Source: Azospirillum brasilense
GTDB lineage: Bacteria; Pseudomonadota; Alphaproteobacteria; Azospirillales; Azospirillaceae
NCBI RefSeq assembly: GCF_007827795.1
Contig: NZ_VITI01000002.1
Location: forward strand, 434,001-498,000
Direction of reading: 5' to 3'
Length of the DNA stretch: 64,000 nucleotides
Part shown: in pieces, positions 44,026-52,796 of the stretch
Layout of the letters: every line of letters begins with the position of its first letter
How positions within the stretch are numbered: position 1 is the stretch's first letter
The notes under the pieces: generated by a model
What the model was told of the DNA's origin: nothing
Database searches by the model: none
Seen by the model: the letters and a program-made list of their open reading frames with translations, nothing else
Translations under genes and position numbers: made by a program

Positions 44026-45111
44026 TCACGCCGTGACGTGGTCCTCCGCGTCGCGGGCCGCCCGCGCCCCGGCGCCGTCCACCCAGCCGCCCAGTTCGCG
44101 CTCCACGATGTCGGTCAGGAAGGCGACGTGGTCGGGATGATCGTTCAGGCAAGGAATGTAGGTGAAGCGCTCGCCGCCCGCCGCCATGAAGGCGTCCTTC
44201 ACCTGGAACTGGATCTCCTCCAGCGTCTCGACGCAGTCGGCGGAGAAGCCCGGCGCGATCACCGCGATCTTCGTCTTGCCGGCGCGGGCCAGCTCCTCGA
44301 CGGTCTTGTCGGTGTAGGGCTTCAGCCACTCTGCCTTGCCGAAACGCGACTGGAAGCTGTACTGCACGCGTCCCGGCTCCCAGCCCAACCGCTCGGCCAG
44401 CAGGCGCGCGGTCTTCACGCAGAAGCAGTGGTAGGGGTCGCCACGGTCGAGATAGGCCTTGGGCAGGCCGTGGAAGCTCGCCAGCAGCACGTCCGGCGTG
44501 TGGTCCAGCGCCGCGATGTGCCGCACCACCGACCGCGCCAACGCCTCGATGTAGCCCGGCTCGTCGTGGTAGGCGGGGACAGTGCGCACCGCCGGCTGCC
44601 AGCGCATGGTTATCAGCTGGCGGAAGGCCTGATCGTTGGCCGTGGCCGTCGTCGTCGCCGAATATTGCGGGTAGAGCGGAAACAGCAGGATGCGGTCGCA
44701 GCCCTGGTCCTTCATCCGCTGGATCGCCGGGCCGACCGCCGGCTGGCCGTAGCGCATGGCCCAGTCCACCACCACCGTTTCGCCGTGCCGCGCCGCCAGC
44801 GCCGCCGCCACGCCCTCCGCCTGGGCGCGGGTGACGGTCTTCAGCGGGCTTTCGTTGCGCTCCTCGTTCCAGATGCTTTTGTAGGCATGGCCGCTCTTGC
44901 CGGGACGCACGGTCAGGATGATGCCGTTCAGTACCGGCCACCACACCGCCTTCGGCACCTCGATCACGCGGGGGTCCGACAGGAACTCCTTCAGGTAACG
45001 GCGCATCGACCAGTAGTCGGTCGCCTCCGGCGTTCCGAGATTCATCAGAAGCACACCGACGCGGCGCGCGGGAACCGGCGGATGGTCGGCGGGCTTGGAA
45101 ATAGGCTGCAT
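44026..45111 (-). CDS. hemH: Ferrochelatase
   Basis: The 361-residue enzyme inserts Fe(II) into protoporphyrin IX, the last step of heme synthesis. Motifs: VGVLLMNLGTPEATD, MRRYLKEFLSDPRVIE, LFPLYPQYSATTTATA, the catalytic-His segment LLASFHGLPKAYLDRGDPY, FQSRFGKAEWLKPYT and VIAPGFSADCVETLEE. The start at 45111 (MQPISKPADHP, GAGGTG upstream) is preferred; ATG 45165 would add 18 residues. It is monocistronic, leftward, between the yeh operon and a GntR-type regulator gene. Confidence 0.95.
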   Translation of the reverse strand: MQPISKPADHPPVPARRVGVLLMNLGTPEATDYWSMRRYLKEFLSDPRVIEVPKAVWWPVLNGIILTVRPGKSGHAYKSIWNEERNESPLKTVTRAQAEGVAAALAARHGETVVVDWAMRYGQPAVGPAIQRMKDQGCDRILLFPLYPQYSATTTATANDQAFRQLITMRWQPAVRTVPAYHDEPGYIEALARSVVRHIAALDHTPDVLLASFHGLPKAYLDRGDPYHCFCVKTARLLAERLGWEPGRVQYSFQSRFGKAEWLKPYTDKTVEELARAGKTKIAVIAPGFSADCVETLEEIQFQVKDAFMAAGGERFTYIPCLNDHPDHVAFLTDIVERELGGWVDGAGARAARDAEDHVTA

Positions 45112-45233
45112 GATGTCGGTCACCTCGATGTCGCGGCGGGCAGCATAATAGCGAGCCGAACCCATCGGAAGCAGCCCTTTGTCCCTATGCGGTCGATAGG
45201 GCCGGGCTATCCTCCGACCGTTCGGACAGGGCC

Positions 45234-45986
45234 TTACGTCGGGTCCGCCAGCCGATCCGCCGGCCGTTCCGCGAAGACGGATTTCAGATCGACCGCGCCA
45301 TCCGGCCGCAGGTCGAGGTCGAGCTGACGCTCCACCTCGTCCAAATGCTCCATCATCAGCCGCATCGCCTCGCCCGGCGGGCCGGACTCCAGCGCCGCCA
45401 CGAACCGCCGGTGCTCGGTGGCGGAGCAGGAATGGGAGGACCGCCGCTCGAAGGCCGCGATGGCGAGGCTGGAGCGGTCGATCAGGTCCGCCAGAATTCC
45501 GGCCAGCGTGGCGTTCCCGGCGAAGTCGGCCAGCAGCAGGTGGAACTGGCCCGACAGGCGGATCAGCGCCATGCGGTCGCCGGAGCGGTCGGCCTCCTCC
45601 TCCCGCGCCAGATGGGCGCGCAGCTTGTCCGACATCTCGTCGGGCAGGGGGCGTGGAGTGCGGTCCAGCGCCTCGACCACGGCGCGCTCGATCACCCGCC
45701 GGGCCTCGAACACCTCGCGCGCCTCCCGCGCGGTTGGTCTGGCGACGAAGGCGCCGCGGTTGGGGATCAGCGTCACCACGCGCCGCTGCGCCAGCAGGAG
45801 CAGCACCTTGCGCACCCGCTCCCGGCTGACGCCGAACACCTCGGCCAGACTTTCCTCCGCCAGCTTGGTGCCGGGCGGCAGACGGCGGTCGGCGATGGCC
45901 TCGCCGATGCTGCGGACGATGCGGGCCTCCGCCCCCTCCCCCCGCCCCCGGACGGCGCGGCGGGGTGCGCTCAGGACAGTCTTCAT
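45234..45986 (-). CDS. GntR-family regulator, FCD type
   Basis: The 250-residue regulator has an N-terminal winged helix (about 20-85: VRSIGEAIADRRLPPGTKL, FGVSRERVRKVLLLLAQRRVV, NRGAFVARPT) and a helical FCD ligand domain (about 95-220) with metal-site type residues (FHLLLADFAGN, EHRRFVAALESG). It diverges from the polyamine-type importer operon. Two TTGTGCACAA palindromes fitting the FadR-family consensus TNGT...ACNA lie at 46,022 and 46,230, so it most likely controls itself and that operon. Confidence 0.92.
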   Translation of the reverse strand: MKTVLSAPRRAVRGRGEGAEARIVRSIGEAIADRRLPPGTKLAEESLAEVFGVSRERVRKVLLLLAQRRVVTLIPNRGAFVARPTAREAREVFEARRVIERAVVEALDRTPRPLPDEMSDKLRAHLAREEEADRSGDRMALIRLSGQFHLLLADFAGNATLAGILADLIDRSSLAIAAFERRSSHSCSATEHRRFVAALESGPPGEAMRLMMEHLDEVERQLDLDLRPDGAVDLKSVFAERPADRLADPT

Positions 45987-46021
45987 GATGGCACGGGCGC
46001 TGTTCAAACCTTCGCTGCGGA

Positions 46022-46031
46022 TTGTGCACAA
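46022..46031. promoter_or_regulatory. Putative FCD-GntR operator 1
   Basis: TTGTGCACAA, a perfect 10-bp palindrome matching TNGT/ACNA, 36 bp upstream of the regulator gene. An identical copy sits 208 bp away; an imperfect copy (CATGCACAAT) is at about 46,092-46,101. Confidence 0.65.
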
Positions 46032-46229
46032 AGCGGACCAGCGGACAAACGCCAACGCCGCGCCGTGCCCATGCATCGGGCACAGCCCACCCATGCACAA
46101 TTTCGCGCCATAGCGCCGAAATCCTGACCATTCGCTGATTTGCGCCACTGGAAAGGCGTGGGATTCCGCCATTCACACGCTGGCATGGAACTTGCGGACA
46201 TCTCCGACAGCCGCACCGGGCGCCTCAGA

Positions 46230-46239
46230 TTGTGCACAA
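46230..46239. promoter_or_regulatory. Putative FCD-GntR operator 2
   Basis: A second TTGTGCACAA, directly upstream of the importer ATPase gene. It ends 13 bp before the preferred ATG at 46253, so repressor bound here would cover the 5' leader of the operon. Confidence 0.65.
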
Positions 46240-46252
46240 AATGGAGAAGGCC

Positions 46253-47272
46253 ATGACCACCGGATCGACCACAGCCGGATCGGCCACCGCCGGTTCAAAC
46301 GTCGAGCTGGTGAAGCTGCGCAAGTTCTATGGCTCCACCATCGCCGTGGACGGCATCGACCTGCGCATCGCCGCCGGCGCCTACTGCTGCCTGCTCGGCC
46401 CCAGCGGCTGCGGCAAGACCTCCACGCTGCGCATGATCGCCGGCCATGAGGACATCTCCGACGGCGACCTGCTGATCGGCGACACGGTGGTGAACGGAGA
46501 GCCGCCGGCCCGCCGCGGCACCGCCATGATGTTCCAGAGCTACGCTTTGTTCCCCCACCTCGACTGCACCGACAACGTCGCCTTCAGCCTGAAGATGAAG
46601 GGCGTGGCGAAGGAGGAGCGGCGGCGCCGCGCGCGGGAGATGCTGGACCTCGTCCACATGTCCCAGTACGCGGACCGGCTGCCCGCCCAGCTCTCCGGCG
46701 GCCAGCAGCAGCGCGTGGCTCTGGCCCGCGCGCTGATCACCCGGCCGGGCGTGCTCCTGCTCGACGAGCCGCTGTCGGCGCTCGACCCCTTCCTGCGCAT
46801 CCGCATGCGCGAGGAGCTGAAGCGCCTGCACACGGAACTCGGCATCACCTTCGTCCACGTCACCCACAGCCAGACCGAGGCGATGGCGCTGGCCGACCTC
46901 GTGGTGGTGATGAACCAGGGCCGGATCGAGCAGGCCGGCCCGCCGCGCGAGGTCTTCAACCTGCCTCGCACCGCCTTCGTCGCCCGCTTCATCGGCGGCC
47001 ACAACGTGGTGGAGGACGCCGCGGGCCGCCGGGCCGTGCGGGCCGACCGCATCCTGCTGGGCCGGCCGGAGGGCGCCGACCATCAGGTAGAAGGCACCGT
47101 CCGCGCGCTGGAGTATCACGGCGCGTCGGTCCACCTGACGCTCGACGTGCCGGGTGCGGAGGACTTCGCCGTGGTGCTGGACGAATCCCGTTTCTACGAC
47201 GCCCCGCTTGCCATCGGCGACCGCGTGACCGCGGGCTGGCGGGCGCGCGACGTCCACCCCCTGGTCGCCTGA
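46253..47272 (+). CDS. Polyamine/Fe-type ABC importer ATPase (PotA-like)
   Basis: The 339-residue ATPase has Walker [14 protein letters not shown]-loop [14 protein letters not shown], signature [15 protein letters not shown], Walker [14 protein letters not shown] and H-loop [14 protein letters not shown], then a C-terminal TOBE domain (about 255-335). Several starts are possible (GTG 46232, ATG 46241, ATG 46253); 46253 has GGAG/GAAGG at good spacing. It opens a six-gene rightward operon: ATPase, binding protein, two permeases, racemase and GNAT. A PotABCD-like substrate cannot be assumed; relatives carry many amines and amides. Confidence 0.92.
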   Translation: MTTGSTTAGSATAGSNVELVKLRKFYGSTIAVDGIDLRIAAGAYCCLLGPSGCGKTSTLRMIAGHEDISDGDLLIGDTVVNGEPPARRGTAMMFQSYALFPHLDCTDNVAFSLKMKGVAKEERRRRAREMLDLVHMSQYADRLPAQLSGGQQQRVALARALITRPGVLLLDEPLSALDPFLRIRMREELKRLHTELGITFVHVTHSQTEAMALADLVVVMNQGRIEQAGPPREVFNLPRTAFVARFIGGHNVVEDAAGRRAVRADRILLGRPEGADHQVEGTVRALEYHGASVHLTLDVPGAEDFAVVLDESRFYDAPLAIGDRVTAGWRARDVHPLVA

Positions 47273-47321
47273 TTTCCCGAACCAATCCCCAAAACGACCG
47301 ACCATACTGGAGGCACAGAGC

Positions 47322-48638
47322 ATGACCGAGACGCGCACCGGCTCGCCCCTTTCCGCCGGGACCACCACGGGCGTCAGCCGCCGCACGCTGCTGAAGGGCA
47401 CCGCCGCCGCCGCGGGTGTCGCCATCGGGTCGGGGGCGATCACCGGCTTCCCCACCATCTGGGCGCAGAACATCAAGAACGTCACGCTGCGCCAGTTCGG
47501 CACCGGCGTGTCGAACCTGAACGCCGTCGCCGACAAGGTGAAGGAGGATCTGGGCTTCACGCTGCAGATGACCGCGCTCGACAGCGACGCGGTGGCCCAG
47601 CGCGCGGTGACCCAGCCGAAGTCCTACGACATCGCCGACATCGAATACTGGATCTGCAAGAAGGTCTTCCCGGCCGGCGTGATGCAGCCGATGGACGTGT
47701 CCAAGATCAAGAACTTCGACAAGATCGTCCCGATCTTCGTCAACGGCAAGCTGACCCCGGAAAGCGCCGTCGCCCAGGGCACCGCGCCGCACACCGTCGG
47801 CTTCGTGGAAGGCAAGGACAGCATCAAGTTCGCCAAGTCGGCCACCCAGTGGATGACGCTGATCCCGACCATCTACAACGCCGACACGCTGGGCATCCGC
47901 CCCGATCTGGTCGGCCGCCCGATCACCAGCTGGACGGACCTGCTGGACCCGGCCTTCAAGGGCAAGGCGTCGATCATCAACATCCCCTCCATCGGCATCA
48001 TGGACGCCGCCATGGTCTGCGAGGCCATGGGCGAGGTGAAGTACGGCGACAAGGGCAACATGACCAAGGAGGAGATCGACAAGACCCTCAAGATCATGAC
48101 CGATGCCAAGAAGGCTGGGCAGTTCCGCGCCTTCTGGAAGACCTTCGACGAGAGCGTCAACCTGATGTCGTCGGGCGAGGTCATCATCCAGTCGATGTGG
48201 TCGCCGGCCGTGGCCGCCGTGCGCGCCAAGGGCATCCAGTGCGTCTACCAGCCGCTGAAGGAAGGCTACCGCGCCTGGGGCGGCGGCCTCGGCATCGCCA
48301 AGCATCTGAGCGGGCTGGAGCTGGAGGCGGCCTACGAGTACATCAACTGGTACCTGTCGGGCTGGGTCGGCGCCTATCTGAACCGCCAGGGCTATTACTC
48401 CGCCGTGCTCGACACCGCGAAGGAGCACATGTCGCCGGACGAGTGGGCCTTCTGGATGGAGGGCCAGCCGGCCAAGACCGACATCCTCAGCCCCGAGGGC
48501 AAGGTGATGGAGAAGGCCGGCGCGGTGCGCGACGGCGGGTCGTTCAAGGACCGCATGGGCCGCGTCGCCTGCTGGAACGCGGTGATGGACGAGGACCGCT
48601 ACATGGTCCGCAAGTGGAACGAGTTCGTCGCGGCGTAA
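47322..48638 (+). CDS. Tat-exported PotD-type periplasmic binding protein
   Basis: The 438-residue precursor has a twin-arginine signal (GVSRRTLLKGTAAAAG, then a hydrophobic stretch to FPTIWAQN). The mature part is a type II binding fold like PotD/spermidine-putrescine proteins (NVTLRQFGTGVSNL, ITSWTDLLDPAFKGKASIIN, NLMSSGEVIIQSMWSPAV segments, EYINWYLSGWVGAYLNRQGYYS). Conserved Trp and aromatic residues suit an amine ligand, but specificity is open. It follows the ATPase by 49 bp; a large palindromic element follows its stop. Confidence 0.9.
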   Translation: MTETRTGSPLSAGTTTGVSRRTLLKGTAAAAGVAIGSGAITGFPTIWAQNIKNVTLRQFGTGVSNLNAVADKVKEDLGFTLQMTALDSDAVAQRAVTQPKSYDIADIEYWICKKVFPAGVMQPMDVSKIKNFDKIVPIFVNGKLTPESAVAQGTAPHTVGFVEGKDSIKFAKSATQWMTLIPTIYNADTLGIRPDLVGRPITSWTDLLDPAFKGKASIINIPSIGIMDAAMVCEAMGEVKYGDKGNMTKEEIDKTLKIMTDAKKAGQFRAFWKTFDESVNLMSSGEVIIQSMWSPAVAAVRAKGIQCVYQPLKEGYRAWGGGLGIAKHLSGLELEAAYEYINWYLSGWVGAYLNRQGYYSAVLDTAKEHMSPDEWAFWMEGQPAKTDILSPEGKVMEKAGAVRDGGSFKDRMGRVACWNAVMDEDRYMVRKWNEFVAA

Positions 48639-48649
48639 CCTAGGCCCGC

Positions 48650-48754
48650 TTGCCCCCACCTTCCCGCCTTGCGGGTCCCTCCCTCCCCCGCTTCGCAGGG
48701 GAGGGCTGATTTCCCTCCCCCGCCCAGCGGGGGAGGGTCAGGGTGGGGGCAAGA
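48650..48754. repeat. Composite REP-like palindrome after binding-protein gene
   Basis: Outer arms CTTGCCCCCACC (48650-48661) and GGTGGGGGCAAG (48743-48754) enclose two tandem CCCTCCCC...GGGGAGGG hairpins around 48,681-48,706 and 48,714-48,738. The whole 105-bp element can fold as one cruciform-like structure. It lies within the operon, 11 bp after the binding-protein stop and 44 bp before the permease start. Confidence 0.8.
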
Positions 48755-48798
48755 CTCCCCCACACCAGCACTCCCCCACGGCACCGGACCCCTGCGCC

Positions 48799-49722
48799 AT
48801 GACCGTCTCCGCCGTCCCATCCGAAGCGTCCAGCGCGTCCGCGGCACCGCGGAGCGGCGGGGTGCGCCGTTCCGTGCTGCGCCGGGTCGCCCCCTATCTC
48901 CAGGCCGGGCCGCTGGCGCTGACGCTGCTGGTCTTCCTGCTGATCCCCATCCTGACCATCGTCGCGGTCAGCTTCTGGGACTATGACAGCATCCGCATCT
49001 ACCCGGACTTCGTGCTGACCAACTACGAGGAGCTGCTGACCTCGCCGGTCACCTGGAAGACCTACCTGAACACGGTGAAGTTCGCGGCGCTGACCTGGGT
49101 CATCACGCTGCTGATCGGCTTCACGGTGGCCTATTTCCTGGCCTTCCACGTCCGGTCCACGACATGGCAGATGGTGCTGTTCCTGGTCTGCACGATCCCG
49201 TTCTGGACCTCCAACATCATCCGCATGATCTCGTGGATTCCCTTCCTCGGGCGCAACGGGCTGCTGAATTCCGGGTTGATCTCCGCCGGGCTGATCGACC
49301 AGCCGCTGGAGTTCCTGCTGTTCTCCGACTTCGCGGTGGTGCTGGCCTTCGTACACCTCTACGCGCTGTTCATGGTGGTGCCGATCTTCAATTCGATGAT
49401 GCGCATCGACCGCGCCCTGGTCGAGGCGGCGCGCGACGGCGGCGCCAGCGCGGCGCAGGTGGTGTGGAACGTCATCCTGCCGCTGGCCAAGCCGGGCATC
49501 GCCATCGGCTCCATCTTCGTGGTCACGCTGGTGATGGGCGATTTCATCACCGTCCGCCTGATGAGCGGCGGGCAGAGCGCCTCCATCGGGTTGATGATCG
49601 CCAACGAGATCTCGCTGCTCCAATACCCCGCCGCCGCCGCGAACGCCGTCGTCCTGCTGGCCGTCGTCCTCATCATGGTCGTGGCGATGCTGCGCATCGT
49701 CGACATCCGCAAGGAGCTGTAA
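48799..49722 (+). CDS. PotB-type ABC permease
   Basis: The 307-residue permease has six hydrophobic helices, the first at about 35-58 (PLALTLLVFLLIPILTIVAV). It carries the PotB-type features SNIIRMISWIPFLGRNGLLN, LYALFMVVPIFNSMMRID and the coupling loop EAARDGGASAAQVVWNVILPLAKPG, given here in parts. ATG 48799 follows the palindromic element. It pairs with the next permease, 3 bp downstream. Confidence 0.92.
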   Translation: MTVSAVPSEASSASAAPRSGGVRRSVLRRVAPYLQAGPLALTLLVFLLIPILTIVAVSFWDYDSIRIYPDFVLTNYEELLTSPVTWKTYLNTVKFAALTWVITLLIGFTVAYFLAFHVRSTTWQMVLFLVCTIPFWTSNIIRMISWIPFLGRNGLLNSGLISAGLIDQPLEFLLFSDFAVVLAFVHLYALFMVVPIFNSMMRIDRALVEAARDGGASAAQVVWNVILPLAKPGIAIGSIFVVTLVMGDFITVRLMSGGQSASIGLMIANEISLLQYPAAAANAVVLLAVVLIMVVAMLRIVDIRKEL

Positions 49723-49725
49723 GCG

Positions 49726-50565
49726 ATGACCGGCACCAGCGCCCGCCGCGGCCTGTCCTTCTACCTGCTCGCCGCCTTCTTCGGGTTGTTCGTCCTGTTC
49801 CTCTACGGGCCGATCGCCACCATCACCATCCTGTCCTTCCAGGGGCCGGAGGGCGGGCTGACCTTCCCGATGAACGGCGTCTCCCTCCACTGGTTCAAGA
49901 ACCTGTTCGAGCAGCAGGCAGTGGGCGATTTCGGCGGGTCCTTCCGCCGCTCCATCGCGCTGGGGCTGACGGTGATGGTGCTGACGGTCCTGTTCTCGCT
50001 GCTCGCCGGCTTCGCCTTCCGCCGCCGCTTCCTGGGCAGCGGGGCACTGTTCTATCTGGCGGTGGCGAGCCTGATCGTGCCGTCGATCCTGGTCAGCCTG
50101 GGCATCGGCCTGCTCTTCAACATCCTGGGGTTTGAGCCGACCTGGTACGGCTCGGCGCTCGGCGCGCATCTGACCTGGACGCTGCCCTTCGGCCTGCTGA
50201 TCGTCTTCGCCATCTTCAACCGCTTCAACCCGGCCTACGAGGAGGCGGCGCGCGACCTCGGCGCCACGCCCTGGCAGACGGTGCGCCATGTGGTGCTGCC
50301 CATCCTGCTGCCCAGCCTGATCGGCGTCGGGCTGTTCGGCTTCACCCTGTCCTACGACGAGTTCGCGCGCACGCTGATGACCGCGGGGTCCTTCAACACC
50401 CTGCCGCTGGAGATCTACGGCATGACCACCAACGTCACGACGCCGGTGCTCTACGCGCTGGGCACGCTGACGACGCTGTTCTCCTTCACGGTGATCGGCC
50501 TGTTCCTCGCCGGGGTGATGATCCTGCGCCGCCGCCGGCTGCGGCGCACCGGCGCCGCCGCTTGA
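49726..50565 (+). CDS. PotC-type ABC permease
   Basis: The 279-residue permease has six hydrophobic helices, VLFLYGPIATITILSFQ near the start, the NRFNPAYEEAARDLGATPWQTVRHVVLP coupling region (in parts) and FTLSYDEFARTLMTAG, the usual PotC ending motif. It starts 3 bp after the PotB-type stop and is followed 16 bp later by the racemase gene, tying transport and metabolism in one transcript. Confidence 0.92.
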   Translation: MTGTSARRGLSFYLLAAFFGLFVLFLYGPIATITILSFQGPEGGLTFPMNGVSLHWFKNLFEQQAVGDFGGSFRRSIALGLTVMVLTVLFSLLAGFAFRRRFLGSGALFYLAVASLIVPSILVSLGIGLLFNILGFEPTWYGSALGAHLTWTLPFGLLIVFAIFNRFNPAYEEAARDLGATPWQTVRHVVLPILLPSLIGVGLFGFTLSYDEFARTLMTAGSFNTLPLEIYGMTTNVTTPVLYALGTLTTLFSFTVIGLFLAGVMILRRRRLRRTGAAA

Positions 50566-50581
50566 GGAAATAAGGACCACC

Positions 50582-51328
50582 ATGCGCATCCTGGTCGTCA
50601 ACCCGAACACCACCGCCTCGATGACCGCGAAGGCCGGGGATGCCGCCCGTGCCGTCGCGGCGCCGGGGACGGAGATCGTCGCCGCCAACCCGGCCATGGG
50701 TCCCGCCAGCATCGAGGGCTATTACGACGAGGCGCTGGCCGTCCCCGGCCTGCTGGAGGTGATCGCCGCCCACGAGCGTGCGGCGCCGGGCATCGACGGC
50801 GTCGTGATCGCCTGCTTCGACGATGTCGGGCTGGACGCCGCGCGCTGCCTGTCCGCCGTCCCGGTGGTCGGCATCTGCGAGGCGGCGATGAAGACCGCCA
50901 CCCTGCTTGGCGGGCGGTTCAGCGTCGTCACCACCATGCCGCGCTCCGTCCCGGCGCTGGAGCATCTGTCGGAGCGCTACGGCGTGGCCGGGCGCTGCCG
51001 GGTGCGCGCCGCCGGCGTGCCGGTTCTGGCGCTGGAGGACCCGGCGTCGGGCGCCGTGGAGCGGGTGCGCGAGACCATCCGCCAAGCCATCGCCGAGGAT
51101 GGGGCGGAGAGCGTCGTCCTGGGCTGCGCCGGCATGGCTGATCTGGCGCGCGCCCTGACCGCCGAGATGGGCGTGCCGGTGGTGGACGGCGTCACCGCCG
51201 CGGTGAAGCTGGTGGAGGGGCTGGCCGTGCTGGGCTTGCGCACCGGCAAGACCGGCGGTTACGCTTTCCCACTGCCCAAACCCTACGCCGGGGAGATGGC
51301 GCGCTTCGCCCCCGCCCCGCAACCCTGA
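50582..51328 (+). CDS. Asp/Glu racemase family protein (hydantoin racemase-like)
   Basis: The 248-residue protein has the Asp/Glu/hydantoin racemase fold: MRILVVNPNTTASMT at the N-terminus is typical of hydantoin racemases (HyuE/DcsC). The two catalytic cysteines sit in VIACFDDVGL (about 80) and VLGCAGMADL (about 183), two-thirds of the way apart as expected for a two-base racemase. FSVVTTMPRSVPALE fits the ligand loop. It follows the importer genes by 16 bp. A 5-substituted hydantoin, or an amino acid derivative, would be the likely imported compound. Maleate isomerase-type members of the fold are an alternative. Confidence 0.9.
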   Translation: MRILVVNPNTTASMTAKAGDAARAVAAPGTEIVAANPAMGPASIEGYYDEALAVPGLLEVIAAHERAAPGIDGVVIACFDDVGLDAARCLSAVPVVGICEAAMKTATLLGGRFSVVTTMPRSVPALEHLSERYGVAGRCRVRAAGVPVLALEDPASGAVERVRETIRQAIAEDGAESVVLGCAGMADLARALTAEMGVPVVDGVTAAVKLVEGLAVLGLRTGKTGGYAFPLPKPYAGEMARFAPAPQP

Positions 51329-51341
51329 CCGGAGCGCCCTC

Positions 51342-52184
51342 ATGCAAGGCTACCGCGTGCGCGTGATGAGCCGGGCCGAACTGGATCTGGCCGTGGATTG
51401 GGCGCGGGCCGAGGGCTGGAACCCCGGCCTGCACGACGCCGGGGCCTTCCACGCGGTGGACCCGGAGGGCTTCCTGATCGGGGAACTGGACGGCGAGCCG
51501 GCGGCCTGCATCTCCGTCGTCCGTTATCCCGAGAACTTCGGCTTCCTCGGCTTCTACATCGTGCGGCCCGAGATGCGCGGGCGCGGCCTCGGCTGGAACC
51601 TCTGGCGGGCCGGTCTGAAGCATCTGGCGGGCTGCACCGTCGGTCTGGACGGGGTGGTGGCGCAGCAGGACAACTACCACAAGTCCGGCTTCGCGCTCGC
51701 GTACCGCAACATCCGTTATGGCGGCACGCCGCCCGCCGGAACCTCCTCCGCCGCGGCGCTGGCGGACGCGCGGACTGTACCCTTCGACCGGCTACTGGAA
51801 TGGGACCGCGCCCTGTTCCCGGCGCCGCGCGCCGGTTTCCTGTCCAACTGGATCGCCCTGCCCGGCGCCTCCGCACTCGCCGCCGTGCAGGACAAGGCGT
51901 TGCAGGGCTTCGGGGTGATCCGCCCCTGCCACATCGGCAGCAAGATCGGCCCGCTCTACGCCGCCGACCGCGGGACGGCGCGCGATCTGGCGCTGGCGCT
52001 CGCCGCCACGGCGGGAGAGGGTCCCATTTTCCTCGACGTGCCGGAGGTCAACCGCGACGCCGTCCTGCTGGCGGAGGAGTTGGGCCTGACTCCGCAGTTC
52101 GAAACTGCCCGCATGTATCTCGGCCCCGCCCCAACCATCGACACCGCGCGCCTGTACGGCGTGACGAGCTTTGAGTTGGGTTGA
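51342..52184 (+). CDS. GNAT-family N-acetyltransferase with C-terminal second domain
   Basis: The 280-residue protein has an N-terminal GNAT domain (about 1-130), with the acetyl-CoA loop VRPEMRGRGLGWNLWRAGL and FGFLGFYIV, and a second C-terminal domain (about 140-275: GFLSNWIALPGASALA, RPCHIGSKIGPLYAA, IFLDVPEVN). This two-part layout fits the Acetyltransf_1 plus Acetyltransf_18-type proteins. It starts 13 bp after the racemase gene, the last gene of the importer operon. It may acetylate the amine imported or released in the pathway. Confidence 0.88.
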   Translation: MQGYRVRVMSRAELDLAVDWARAEGWNPGLHDAGAFHAVDPEGFLIGELDGEPAACISVVRYPENFGFLGFYIVRPEMRGRGLGWNLWRAGLKHLAGCTVGLDGVVAQQDNYHKSGFALAYRNIRYGGTPPAGTSSAAALADARTVPFDRLLEWDRALFPAPRAGFLSNWIALPGASALAAVQDKALQGFGVIRPCHIGSKIGPLYAADRGTARDLALALAATAGEGPIFLDVPEVNRDAVLLAEELGLTPQFETARMYLGPAPTIDTARLYGVTSFELG

Positions 52185-52300
52185 GCCGTAACAGTCCGTT
52201 ACCAAACAGGGGAGTGCCGGACACACGCCGGCAACAGGGGACGCGCAGCATTGGGGCATCGGGATCACGATCCCGGCCTGATGAGAAGAGGGACACCCCC

Positions 52301-52693
52301 ATGTCGCGCATCCTGATCGCCGCCATGACCACCGCCTTGACCGCCGCCTCCGTGCTGGTCGGCCTGGGCACCCAAGACGCCTCCGCCGCCGGCTGGGGAC
52401 CGGATCATCGCGAGCCGCCGCGGATGGAGCGGGACCACCGCGGCCCCGACCTGCACCGCCCCAACTTGCATCGCCCTCCCCCGCCCGTCCACCGCGCGGC
52501 GCGGCATTGGAGGCCCGGCGACCGCCTGCCCGCCGCCTATGCATCGCGCCGCTACGTCATCGCCGCGCCAGCCGCGTATCATCTGCACCGGCCGCCGCGC
52601 GGGCATCACTGGGTCCGCGCCGGGTCGGACGCCGTTCTGGTGGCGTCCGGATCGGGCGTCATGGTCCGGATCGTTCCCGGCCTCTTCCGCTGA
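52301..52693 (+). CDS. RcnB-like periplasmic protein
   Basis: The 130-residue precursor has a Sec signal peptide (MSRILIAAMTTALTAASVLV, cleavage near DASAA), a His/Pro/Arg-rich middle (HREPPRMERDHRGPDLHRPN) and a C-terminal RcnB-type segment (HWRPGDRLPAAYASRRYVIA, PRGHHWVRAGSDAVLVA). RcnB helps nickel/cobalt homeostasis in E. coli, but most members are uncharacterised. No rcnA or metal exporter lies nearby, so a metal role is not shown. It is 116 bp after the GNAT gene and probably has its own promoter. Confidence 0.85.
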   Translation: MSRILIAAMTTALTAASVLVGLGTQDASAAGWGPDHREPPRMERDHRGPDLHRPNLHRPPPPVHRAARHWRPGDRLPAAYASRRYVIAAPAAYHLHRPPRGHHWVRAGSDAVLVASGSGVMVRIVPGLFR

Positions 52694-52796
52694 GGACACC
52701 CCCTTCCTTCATGGACGCGACCCGACCGGGCGGTCTACTCTCCCCCGAGTTGCACCGCCCGCTCCCGCGATGCCCGCTCCTTGAGATGGACGCTCC

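Noticed and set aside
48640-50712. Minus-strand frame of about 690 codons opposite the two permeases
   Set aside because: Gln/Asp/Arg-rich repetitive translation opposite two clear permease genes.
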